Origin: Chryseobacterium shigense
GTDB taxonomy: Bacteria; Bacteroidota; Bacteroidia; Flavobacteriales; Weeksellaceae
NCBI RefSeq assembly: GCF_014207845.1
Contig: NZ_JACHLC010000003.1
Location: 248,001-312,000 of the forward strand
Direction: 5' to 3'
DNA: 64,000 nt
Part shown: positions 54,938 to 64,000 of the stretch, piece by piece
How positions within the stretch are numbered: the stretch's first letter is position 1
Layout: the number at the start of each line of letters is the position of its first letter
The notes under the pieces: generated by a model
What the model saw: the letters and a program-made list of their open reading frames with translations, nothing else
Told to the model about the DNA's origin: nothing
Database searches by the model: none
Made by a program: the position numbers and the translations under genes

Positions 54938-56716
54938 ATGAGAAAATTTTATCCCCTATTTTTGTTATTATTGCTAATGTTTTCATGTAAAAATGAAACA
55001 TCCTTAGACATTGATGACAACAGTGTAACCCCTGAATCTAATTTTAATTTTGGAAATACAGTACAAAGAAACTTTCAGGGAGTAGTCCTTGATACCGGAG
55101 GAAATCCTGTAAGCGGGGCAACGGTAACCATAGGATCAAGCACGGCGCAGACAAATTTCAAAGGCTTTTTTACATTTAAAAATGCAGAGGTGAAGGAAAA
55201 CTTTGCCCTTGTAAAAGTAACAAAACCCGGATTTATAGACGGTTCAAGAGTTATGGTTCCCACAAATGGAATCAACCGTGTGAATATTATGATGATTCCT
55301 GCAGCTACAACGGCCAGCATTAATTCAGGAACAACTTCTACAGTATCTTTGCCTAACGGAACAAAAGTGAAATTCGATGGAAGCTTCAAAGATGCAGCCG
55401 GAAATACTTACAGCGGAAGTGTGAATGTTGCATTGTATAATTTAGCATCATCCAATCCGTATCTGACTGAATTAATGCCCGGTTCCCTTCTCGCAGCCAA
55501 TTCCGGCGGAAATGCAAGAATCATGGAAACGTTTGGAATGGTGCATGTTCAGCTTACAGGAAGTTCAGGACAGAAATTACAGATTGCAAACGGGCACACC
55601 GCTGAAATGACGGTGCCTATCGATGCTTCACAAACTTCAACTTCCCCCAATACAATTCCACTGTGGTCGTATAATGAAAACACAGGAATGTGGAATGAAG
55701 AAGGTTCCGCAACAAAGGTTGGAAATACTTATGTAGGAACAGTGAGCCATTTCTCATGGTGGAACTGTGATGCCCAGTTTCCGCAGGCCATCCTGAAAGT
55801 AACGGTGAAAAATCCCGCCGGATTACCAATGGTAAATGCAAAAGTAGCTTTAAAAAGAAGCAGCCAGAGCTATGAAACCTATGGAATGACAGATAATATG
55901 GGAACAGTAACAGGGATTATTCCCGCCAATGAAACTCTTACCCTGAAAGTATACGATGTTTGTAATACTGTAGTTTACACTTCAAATGTAGCACCTGTAA
56001 CAGTGGGAACCACCATGACATTACCCGATATTACGGTAATTTCTACAGGGAATCAGTATATTATACAGGGTAATCTGAAAACATGTACCAATACTGATGT
56101 TACGGACGGTTATGTACTTTTAAGACCTGCAGCCGGTACCAATTATTTTCAGTACACCTCAGTTCCGGTAAGCAGTACAGGTAATTTTTCATTTAATGTT
56201 TATTCATGTACGGCCAATCCGCAGTTTATTCTGGAAGGATATGATTATACTAATCTTCAGACCTCAGGAGAAATACCTTTTACAGCCAATTTACCGGTTA
56301 TGAATTTTAACAATCTTTCGGTTTGTAATTCGGTAAGTGAATTTATCAGCTATAAAATTGATAATCAAAATGTAAAATATGTTTTCGGGAATATCAACGC
56401 CCAATGGTCCGGTCTTACTTCAACCAGTCCGAATATCATTGCAAAACAATTAAGAATTAATTCTACATCAACTGCCGGAAATGCTTTCTTTATGACTCAG
56501 AATAATATGCTTGGAGTTCCGGGAAGCTTCAATGCAGATTATCTTTTTGAGTTTTCCGGGGGATATTTCAATCCTTCTACAGGAAATGTAGTGGTTCAGG
56601 TGACTAATTTCGGAGCGGCAGGAACTTACATTGATTTTACTGTAAACGGAACTTACACTGATACAAACGGAAACCATACTTTTACAGCAAATGGGCATGT
56701 AATAAGGGATCTTTAA
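54938..56716 (+). CDS. Large lipoprotein with carboxypeptidase-like regulatory repeats
   Basis: This is a 592-aa protein. Lipoprotein signal MRKFYPLFLLLLLMFSC has Cys17. Residues about 45-115 form a CarboxypepD_reg-like Ig module (QGVVLDTGGNPVSGATVTIG, VKVTKPGFIDG). A second such module lies around 285-350 (TVKNPAGLPMVNAKVALKR). Between them is a beta-rich domain with ASSNPYLTELMPGSLLAANSG (in part). It is likely anchored at the outer membrane, and the Thr/Asn-rich beta-domains suggest a binding or adhesion role. No family was named with confidence. Confidence 0.82.
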   Translation: MRKFYPLFLLLLLMFSCKNETSLDIDDNSVTPESNFNFGNTVQRNFQGVVLDTGGNPVSGATVTIGSSTAQTNFKGFFTFKNAEVKENFALVKVTKPGFIDGSRVMVPTNGINRVNIMMIPAATTASINSGTTSTVSLPNGTKVKFDGSFKDAAGNTYSGSVNVALYNLASSNPYLTELMPGSLLAANSGGNARIMETFGMVHVQLTGSSGQKLQIANGHTAEMTVPIDASQTSTSPNTIPLWSYNENTGMWNEEGSATKVGNTYVGTVSHFSWWNCDAQFPQAILKVTVKNPAGLPMVNAKVALKRSSQSYETYGMTDNMGTVTGIIPANETLTLKVYDVCNTVVYTSNVAPVTVGTTMTLPDITVISTGNQYIIQGNLKTCTNTDVTDGYVLLRPAAGTNYFQYTSVPVSSTGNFSFNVYSCTANPQFILEGYDYTNLQTSGEIPFTANLPVMNFNNLSVCNSVSEFISYKIDNQNVKYVFGNINAQWSGLTSTSPNIIAKQLRINSTSTAGNAFFMTQNNMLGVPGSFNADYLFEFSGGYFNPSTGNVVVQVTNFGAAGTYIDFTVNGTYTDTNGNHTFTANGHVIRDL

Positions 56717-56739
56717 TCCTGACGAATCATAATTAAACA

Positions 56740-56766
56740 AAAAAGGACCGAAACGGTCCTTTTTTT
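56740..56766. terminator. Bidirectional terminator before the DUF3817 gene
   Basis: AAAAAGGACCG pairs exactly with CGGTCCTTTTT around AAA, with A and T runs on either side. It serves both the lipoprotein gene and the convergent DUF3817 gene. Confidence 0.88.
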
Positions 56767-56777
56767 ATGTTGTATTG

Positions 56778-57116
56778 TTATTCCCTGTCGAAGCGCGCTA
56801 ACTTTTTGTCAATCCAGATAGTGGCAAACGGGAAGAATGCAGCGATTAAAGCAAAAACGCTGTCTTCATCATCCCACGTATATATTTTTCTTATTGCAGG
56901 TAAAAATAACAGGTAAAGTGTAAAAAATAACCCGTGAATGCTGCCAATAGTACTGATATATACAATTGCGAAAGTACCTTCCGGATCAATGCGTATCAAT
57001 GTCATGGCTGTGAACAGGAAAAACCATGAAACAGCTTCAGCCAAACAGATTTGCTTAAACCATTTGATCACTTTTTCCTGAGGATATTTTGAGAATAATT
57101 TTTCGAGAAATTCCAT
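56778..57116 (-). CDS. DUF3817 domain membrane protein
   Basis: This 112-aa protein has three membrane helices: around 25-45 (AVSWFFLFTAMTLI), 50-75 (IVYISTIGSIHGLFFTLYLLF) and 85-102. IHGLFFTLYL is a DUF3817 mark. The family is uncharacterised. It is probably in the same direction as, but not tightly linked to, nadD upstream (84 bases). Confidence 0.85.
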   Translation of the reverse strand: MEFLEKLFSKYPQEKVIKWFKQICLAEAVSWFFLFTAMTLIRIDPEGTFAIVYISTIGSIHGLFFTLYLLFLPAIRKIYTWDDEDSVFALIAAFFPFATIWIDKKLARFDRE

Positions 57117-57200
57117 GTTGCAACTTAAAAATGATGAGCAATAGTTATGAATTATAAGCCTAAGCCCAGATTCCTTAAACCTATTATCTGAACTGCAAAA

Positions 57201-57785
57201 TTACTTATAAAAACTGCTTCCGTCCAAATATTCAAAAACTTCCGGTGGAAGCATAGGACGTACGTTTTTGCCTTCTTTAATCATATTCCTGATTTCCGTA
57301 GCGGAAAGTTCAATAACCGGAGCTTTGATCATAGAAATATTTTCATGCTGAAGATACTCGGAATCTTTCTTTTCACCTTCAAAAACCCTCGGATAAACAA
57401 TAATGTGATGATTTTTAATCAGGATATCAGAGTTTTTCCATTTATGAAGACCATCCAGGTTATCTTCCCCCATAATCAGGCTGAAAGAATAATCAGGATA
57501 CTTTTCATGAAGATAAGTGAGTGTATCAATCGTATAGCTCGGTTTAGGTAAGGAAAATTCTACGTTGGATGCTCTCATTCTCGGATAGCTTTTTACGGCA
57601 AGCTGTACCATATCCAGTCTGTTATGATCTTTCAGAAGGGATTTTTTATCCTTAAACGGGTTCTGCGGACTCACAACGAACCATAATTCATCCATATCAG
57701 AATTCTCAAGAATGTAATTAGCTAAAATTAAATGTCCGATATGGATAGGGTTGAAAGAACCGAAAAATAAACCGACTTTTTTCAT
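57201..57785 (-). CDS. nadD: Nicotinate-nucleotide adenylyltransferase
   Basis: This 194-aa enzyme joins nicotinate mononucleotide to AMP from ATP, forming deamido-NAD. The nucleotidyltransferase motif GSFNPIHIGHL has His15 and His18, and SATEIRNMIKEGK is the SxTxxR motif. The length fits the family. It lies 42 bases after recJ on the same strand, separated by short repeats. It forms a path with PncB, encoded at 6490-7668. Confidence 0.95.
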   Translation of the reverse strand: MKKVGLFFGSFNPIHIGHLILANYILENSDMDELWFVVSPQNPFKDKKSLLKDHNRLDMVQLAVKSYPRMRASNVEFSLPKPSYTIDTLTYLHEKYPDYSFSLIMGEDNLDGLHKWKNSDILIKNHHIIVYPRVFEGEKKDSEYLQHENISMIKAPVIELSATEIRNMIKEGKNVRPMLPPEVFEYLDGSSFYK

Positions 57786-57793
57786 TGTTATGC

Positions 57794-57824
57794 CAGGTAG
57801 CAGATGTTAGGTAACAGGTAGCAG
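57794..57824. repeat. Short direct repeat between recJ and nadD
   Basis: CAGGTAGCAG occurs at 57794-57803 and again at 57815-57824 (21 bases apart), with TAGGTAACAGG between. It fills most of the 42-base gap. Confidence 0.6.
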
Positions 57825-57827
57825 TAA

Positions 57828-59540
57828 CTAATCCCTGAACTTTACATCTTTTATGTTTAAATAGTGAGTGACATTGCCTTTCCAGTGATTTTCCTCTAAG
57901 GTAAAGGCAAGATCAAAATTCTTATTTTTAAAATCTTCAATAAATTGCCCCAGTTTGAAGCCTACACATTCTATATTTCTTCCGGTAGATTCCTGCTTGA
58001 TGTAGAACTTCAGGTGATTGTTGTCTTTTCCCATGGTTTTTACATAGCCGGACAATTTTTGGTCAGTCAGTGTAAGAATAGGTTTCATATTATGAGGGCC
58101 AAACGGAGCCAGTTTTCTGTGAAAATTGATGAATTCCCTGTTGATCTCATCCACTTTAATTTCAGAATCAATAGTGATGGAAGGTTCCTGCTGGTGTTCT
58201 TTAATTTTTTCAGAGACTATTTTTTCAAATTTTATTTTGAAAGCCTCAAATTTGTCCTTTTCCATAGAAAGTCCCGCGGCAGCGTGATGCCCACCGAACT
58301 TCAGGAAATATTCAGAACACATATCAAGGGCTTCATGAACATCAAAATCCGAAACTGATCTCGCAGAAGCTACCATTTCCCCATTATTACCGTCAGTGAA
58401 TACCAGGGTAGGTTTATAATAAGTTTCAATAAGTCTAGACGCTACAATACCGATTACTCCTTTGTTCCATTCAGGGTGATAAACAATGGTGGAATATTTT
58501 GTCTGCTGCTGGGATTCAACAATCTGATTCAGGGCAGAAAGCGTGGAATTCATATCCAGTTCACGCCTTTCATCATTAAGGTTCATAATATCACCAACAA
58601 TCTGGTTGGCATGCTTAAGATTATCGGAAACCATAAGCTCCACAGCTGCTTTTCCATGCGAAATTCTTCCTGCTGCATTAATTTTTGGTGCAATTTCAAA
58701 AACGATATTTGAAATTTCGAAATGAGATAATTTGTCCTCGGGAATTAGTAATCTTAAACCGAGATTTCTTGTCTTTCGGAGAACTTTAAGTCCCATTTTG
58801 GCAAGTACACGGTTTTCACCTGTCATAGAAACAATATCTGCGGCAATGGAAATAGCCAGAAGATCTGTAAGTTCAAATAATTCAGCTTCCGGAATTTTAT
58901 AAATGGTATTAAGTCCCTGGCATAGTTTAAAGCCTACACCACATCCTGAAAGTTCCTTAAAAGGATACCTGCAATCGGTCCTTTTAGGGTCCAGAACGGC
59001 AGCTGCATTGGGGATTTCTTCACCCGGAAGGTGATGGTCGCAGATAATAAAATCAATATTTTGTTCCCCTGCATAGTTGATCATATCTATCGCCTTGATA
59101 CCGCAGTCTAAAGCAATGATCAGGGAAAAACCATTTTCTTTGGCAAAATCAATACCTTCTGTGGAAATTCCGTATCCTTCGGAATTCCTGTCCGGAATAT
59201 AATAGTCTAAATATTTTTTCTCAACAATTTTGCTGAGGTAAAGGTACATTAACGCAACAGCTGTGGTTCCGTCTACATCATAATCTCCGTAAACCAATAT
59301 TTTTTCACCATTTTCAATTGCAGTTGCAATGCGTTCTACTGCTTTCTGCATATCTGCCATTAAAAACGGGCTGTGTATATCGTTGAGGTTTGGCTTGAAG
59401 AATTCCCTGGCCTTTTGATAATTGTCAATTCCTCTTAAAACAAGGAGTTTAGATTCAAAAGTACCAAAACCAAGTGACGAACTTAATCTGTCCACAACTT
59501 CCTCATCGGGTTCGGGCTTGTAAATCCATTTCTGACTCAT
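57828..59540 (-). CDS. recJ: Single-stranded-DNA exonuclease RecJ
   Basis: This 570-aa 5'-3' ssDNA exonuclease of recombination and mismatch repair has DHH motifs: VYGDYDVDGTTA (84-95), ALDCGIKA with Asp145, and FIICDHHLPG (168-170 DHH). The DHHA1 domain includes GGHHAAAGLS. Full length for the family. It is transcribed towards nadD and probably shares its mRNA. Confidence 0.96.
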   Translation of the reverse strand: MSQKWIYKPEPDEEVVDRLSSSLGFGTFESKLLVLRGIDNYQKAREFFKPNLNDIHSPFLMADMQKAVERIATAIENGEKILVYGDYDVDGTTAVALMYLYLSKIVEKKYLDYYIPDRNSEGYGISTEGIDFAKENGFSLIIALDCGIKAIDMINYAGEQNIDFIICDHHLPGEEIPNAAAVLDPKRTDCRYPFKELSGCGVGFKLCQGLNTIYKIPEAELFELTDLLAISIAADIVSMTGENRVLAKMGLKVLRKTRNLGLRLLIPEDKLSHFEISNIVFEIAPKINAAGRISHGKAAVELMVSDNLKHANQIVGDIMNLNDERRELDMNSTLSALNQIVESQQQTKYSTIVYHPEWNKGVIGIVASRLIETYYKPTLVFTDGNNGEMVASARSVSDFDVHEALDMCSEYFLKFGGHHAAAGLSMEKDKFEAFKIKFEKIVSEKIKEHQQEPSITIDSEIKVDEINREFINFHRKLAPFGPHNMKPILTLTDQKLSGYVKTMGKDNNHLKFYIKQESTGRNIECVGFKLGQFIEDFKNKNFDLAFTLEENHWKGNVTHYLNIKDVKFRD

Positions 59541-59643
59541 TTCACAAAAATAAGGAAAAAAAATAGCATTTTGAAATGATTAAGTATGAAGTTGATTTAC
59601 TGATTGTTGAAAAAAATATCTATCTTCGCGATCCAAATTAAAA

Positions 59644-60462
59644 ATGATCATGAAAAAAATTACACTGTGCCTTTTATTCTTAGGGGCCATGAATGCTGTA
59701 TCAGCACAGAAAATTAACCTTGGAAAAGCTGCTGGCATTGTTTCGAAAGGAACAAAAGCTCTTACTTTTACCAATGAGGATGCCGTTAAACTATCCAAAG
59801 AGTCTGTTGACTGGATGGATAAGAACAACCCGGTTGCGGGACCAAAAGATCCATATACGGTTAGACTGAACAAGCTTTTCGCAAAGCACAAATCCCAGGA
59901 CGGACTTACTCTGAACTATAAAGTTTACAAAGTAAAAGATATCAATGCTTTTGCATGTGCAGACGGAAGTGTCCGTGTATTTTCTTCGTTAATGGATATC
60001 ATGACGGATGATGAAATACTTGCAGTAATCGGGCATGAAATCGGTCACGTAAAAAATCAGGATACCAAAGATGCCATTAAATCTGCTTACATGAAGGCAG
60101 CAGCTCTGGATGCGGCATCATCTGCATCAGGAACTGTGGCTGCGCTGAATGACAGCCAGATAGGGAAGATGGCCAATGACTTTTTAGATGCTTCACACAG
60201 CAAGAAACAGGAATCAGAAGCAGATACCTATTCTTACGATTTTATGAAGGCTAATAACTATAATGTAGTAGGAGCTTATTCTGCATTTAAAAAACTGGCT
60301 TTGCTTTCGGAAGGAAGTACTCAGACCGGTTTTGAGAAAATGTTCAATTCTCACCCGGATAGTGAAAAAAGAGCTCAGGCTATCAAAAAGAGAGCAGAAA
60401 AAGATGGTCTTTGGAAAGATCCGGGAACCATTGCTATTCCTAAAACTAAACTTACAAAGTAA
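59644..60462 (+). CDS. M48-family metallopeptidase, exported
   Basis: This is a 272-aa protein; ATG codons at 59644 or 59650 are both possible. A signal peptide (MKKITLCLLFLGAMNAVSAQ) exports it. Zinc is bound by His131, His135 (AVIGHEIGHVKN) and probably Glu190 (QESEAD), the M48 layout. The fold resembles BepA/LoiP-type periplasmic proteases that handle outer-membrane proteins, but it lacks the TPR domain of BepA. It is a stand-alone gene ended by a perfect hairpin. Confidence 0.9.
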   Translation: MIMKKITLCLLFLGAMNAVSAQKINLGKAAGIVSKGTKALTFTNEDAVKLSKESVDWMDKNNPVAGPKDPYTVRLNKLFAKHKSQDGLTLNYKVYKVKDINAFACADGSVRVFSSLMDIMTDDEILAVIGHEIGHVKNQDTKDAIKSAYMKAAALDAASSASGTVAALNDSQIGKMANDFLDASHSKKQESEADTYSYDFMKANNYNVVGAYSAFKKLALLSEGSTQTGFEKMFNSHPDSEKRAQAIKKRAEKDGLWKDPGTIAIPKTKLTK

Positions 60463-60485
60463 TTATTGGTTACTAAGAAAAATAA

Positions 60486-60515
60486 AAATTCCTCAAAGTT
60501 ATCTTTGAGGAATTT
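60486..60515. terminator. Bidirectional terminator between the M48 and ABC-F genes
   Basis: AAATTCCTCAAAG pairs exactly with CTTTGAGGAATTT around TTAT, in the 86-base convergent gap. Confidence 0.85.
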
Positions 60516-60548
60516 CTTTATATAGATTTTTAATGTTGTCTTAAAAAA

Positions 60549-62243
<1,695 letters not shown>

Positions 62244-62362
62244 TTAAATATAAGGTATTTTTTCCTATATTTCATTAGCGAAATAATAGAGAGTAGCTCC
62301 AAAAGGAGGGACTTAATGAAAGATTAGGCATAACCCGGTCAATTTAATCACGAATTTTTACA

Positions 62363-62821
62363 ATGAAAATCGAAAAAACAGTAAATATATTAAACAGAAG
62401 AGCCCGTTTTGAGTATGAAATCCTTGAAGAATTTGAAGCAGGGATGGTTTTAACAGGTACGGAAATAAAATCTTTACGTTCATCAAAAGCATCTATTACC
62501 GAATCCTTCTGTCAGTTTATTGATGGGGAGTTATACATTATTAATATGATGATTGATGAATATAAATTGGGAACTTTTTACAATCACAAGACAAAAAGGG
62601 AACGGAAATTGCTGTTGCACAAAAAAGAATTGCAGAAACTTGAAAAAAAGTTAAAGGATGCAGGTAACACAATTATTCCTCTAAAGTTATATATCACAGA
62701 CAAGGGTAAAGCAAAGGTGCTTATTGCGCTTGGTAGAGGGAAAAAACTCTTTGATAAAAGGGAAGCGATAAAAGATAGGGAAAATAAACGTAACCTGGAC
62801 AGAATATTAAAGAAAAGTTAA
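62363..62821 (+). CDS. smpB: SsrA-binding protein SmpB
   Basis: This is a 152-aa partner of tmRNA in rescue of stalled ribosomes. The OB-type core has NRRARFEYEILEEFEAGMVLTGTEIKSLRSSKASI (in part), and the C-terminal tail is basic (KGKAKVLIALGRGKKLFDKREAIKDRENKRNLDRIL, in part), which folds in the ribosome mRNA channel. It is the usual length. The tmRNA gene is not in this window. Confidence 0.96.
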   Translation: MKIEKTVNILNRRARFEYEILEEFEAGMVLTGTEIKSLRSSKASITESFCQFIDGELYIINMMIDEYKLGTFYNHKTKRERKLLLHKKELQKLEKKLKDAGNTIIPLKLYITDKGKAKVLIALGRGKKLFDKREAIKDRENKRNLDRILKKS

Positions 62822-62837
62822 AAATCATTCAAAAAAC

Positions 62838-62869
62838 TTTGTATATAAAGAAAAATTATATTTATTTTG
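62838..62869 (+). promoter_or_regulatory. Promoter of the OmpA-family gene
   Basis: TTTG (62838-62841), a 20-base spacer and TTATTTTG (62862-62869), one mismatch from the -7 consensus. It is 30 bases before the ATG and compatible with high expression. Confidence 0.55.
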
Positions 62870-62898
62870 CATTATCAATTATTTAATCATTTAATTCT

Positions 62899-64000
62899 AT
62901 GAAAAATCTAAAATTAGGAATTTCAGCATTGGCGCTTACTGTTGCCTCTACTGTCTTCGCGCAGACTACCAACAATCCGTGGTTGATCGGGGTTGGTGCT
63001 CATGCGGAAAACCACAAGGCAGCACAGACGGAATTCAGTAACACGTTCTCTGCTAATAATTTAACGAAGAGAATGTTCAATGTGAACAACTTCTCTATTA
63101 CACCTCCATTATCTAAGTTAACAGTTGCTAGAAACATCGGTAAAGGTTTAGTTATCGACTGGCAGACTTCCGTAGGTAATGTAGACAACAAAAGATTTAA
63201 CATGGGGAAAGAATTTTTCCTAATGACAGGTCTTGGTTTCCAGGCTAAAGCAGCTGGTCTTTTATGGAATGAAGAATCTTGGTTCGATCCATATTTAAGA
63301 GTTGGTGCTAACTACCTGAGACATGATTACACTGCTCTTGCTTTCCCTAGATATGACTACAAAGGAGAGTTAGTTGCTAACGGTGACGGTGGTAACGAAA
63401 ACGGTAAGGCTAACCACTTTACAGTTTCTACAGGTGCTGGTGCTAACTTCTGGGTAACTAAAAACTTCGGTCTTGGTATTCAGGGAGATTATGTATCAAC
63501 TCCAGGTGATAAATCTACAGTTGCTAACTTCTGGCAAGCTTCTGCATCAATCTTATTCAGATTTGGTAACAGAGATAGAGATAAGGATGGTATCCTAGAT
63601 AAAGATGATCTTTGTCCAGATACTCCTGGTTTACCAGAATTCCAAGGATGTCCTGATACTGACGGTGACGGAGTTCCAGATAAAGACGATCAATGTCCAG
63701 AAGTAGCTGGTCCAGTTGAAAACAACGGTTGTCCTTGGCCAGATACAGATGGAGATGGTGTTATCGACAAAGATGATGCTTGTCCTACAGTAGCAGGTCC
63801 TGCTGAAAACAACGGTTGTCCTTGGCCAGATACAGATAAAGACGGTATCCTAGATAAAGATGATGCTTGTCCTACTGTTCCAGGTCTTCCAGAATACAAT
63901 GGATGTCCTAAGCCTAAGAAGCAAACAGCTATTGAAACAACTGATGCTCTTAAAGGTATCTTCTTTGACTTCAATAAAGCGACTATCAGACCAGAATCTA
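62899..64000 (+). CDS. OmpA-family outer-membrane protein with TSP3 repeats, 3' end cut by window
   Basis: The first 367 codons are visible from the ATG at 62899. Residues 1-21 are a signal peptide ending FAQ. A beta-barrel region (about 22-222) has [12 protein letters not shown] and ends with [12 protein letters not shown]3-type calcium repeats fill about 223-337 ([15 protein letters not shown] and similar, five imperfect copies). The start of the OmpA peptidoglycan-binding domain is visible in [15 protein letters not shown], where the window ends. It is the OmpA/OprF-type major porin-like protein typical of Flavobacteriia, expected to be abundant. Confidence 0.93.
   Translation, partial: MKNLKLGISALALTVASTVFAQTTNNPWLIGVGAHAENHKAAQTEFSNTFSANNLTKRMFNVNNFSITPPLSKLTVARNIGKGLVIDWQTSVGNVDNKRFNMGKEFFLMTGLGFQAKAAGLLWNEESWFDPYLRVGANYLRHDYTALAFPRYDYKGELVANGDGGNENGKANHFTVSTGAGANFWVTKNFGLGIQGDYVSTPGDKSTVANFWQASASILFRFGNRDRDKDGILDKDDLCPDTPGLPEFQGCPDTDGDGVPDKDDQCPEVAGPVENNGCPWPDTDGDGVIDKDDACPTVAGPAENNGCPWPDTDKDGILDKDDACPTVPGLPEYNGCPKPKKQTAIETTDALKGIFFDFNKATIRPES

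Noticed and set aside
63690..63974. 94-codon frame opposite the TSP3 repeats of the OmpA gene
   Set aside because: Its internal repeats merely mirror the repeats of the real gene on the plus strand.

Overview
The window looks like a chromosomal segment of a Flavobacteriia member of the Bacteroidota, most likely Chryseobacterium or a close Weeksellaceae relative. This rests on AT-rich DNA, almost no Shine-Dalgarno sequences, repeated matches to the Bacteroidota promoter pattern (TTTG, 19-20 bp, TAnnTTTG), outer-membrane beta-barrel receptors, an OmpA protein with calcium-binding TSP3 repeats, and a Cys-rich double-glycine peptide of a type common in Chryseobacterium. The genus is inferred; no rRNA gene is present to confirm it.

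Layout. 1-8.3 kb: mostly minus-strand genes (partial lipoprotein, membrane-anchored regulator-like protein, TrmH methyltransferase, RmuC, DUF5995, secreted YciI-like protein, PncB, Dps) plus one Ala-rich plus-strand lipoprotein. 8.5-12 kb: rpsL-rpsG-fusA-rpsJ, with a near-consensus promoter and a terminator. 12.1-22.2 kb: a block interrupting the ribosomal gene order, holding a small membrane protein, two large exported proteins of unknown function, and a glycerol locus (glpD-glpK-glpF plus an outer-membrane protein, with a divergent DeoR-family regulator). 22.4-36.4 kb: one long S10-spc-alpha ribosomal supercluster from rplC to rplQ with secY, infA and rpoA, driven by its own strong promoter and ended by a strong terminator. 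37-40 kb: a LuxR-type response regulator and a histidine kinase with two unrecognised genes between them. 40-43 kb: enolase and citrate synthase. 43-45 kb: SDR/SnoaL-like pair opposite an HxlR regulator, then a 54-aa GG-leader peptide. 45-49 kb: two pentein-fold guanidino-group hydrolases (one CtlX) and a secreted GH43 enzyme. 49-57 kb: esterase lipoprotein, two tandem paralogous outer-membrane barrels and a large lipoprotein. 57-64 kb: DUF3817, NadD, RecJ, M48 peptidase, an ABC-F protein, SmpB and an OmpA protein cut by the right edge.

How it fits together. The ribosomal, EF-G, SecY, enolase and citrate synthase genes are core high-expression functions. The glycerol block is a self-contained catabolic unit: facilitator, kinase, FAD-dependent G3P dehydrogenase and regulator, with repeated TTTCGTTT sites at the predicted glpD start. 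Points worth most attention are the splitting of rpsJ from rplC by the glp block, the GG-leader Cys-rich peptide, an ABC-F protein whose two degenerate motifs fall in the same composite ATP site, the two-component locus with embedded unknown genes, and perfect inverted repeats at several predicted regulatory positions. No tRNA, rRNA, CRISPR array, insertion sequence or prophage was recognised.
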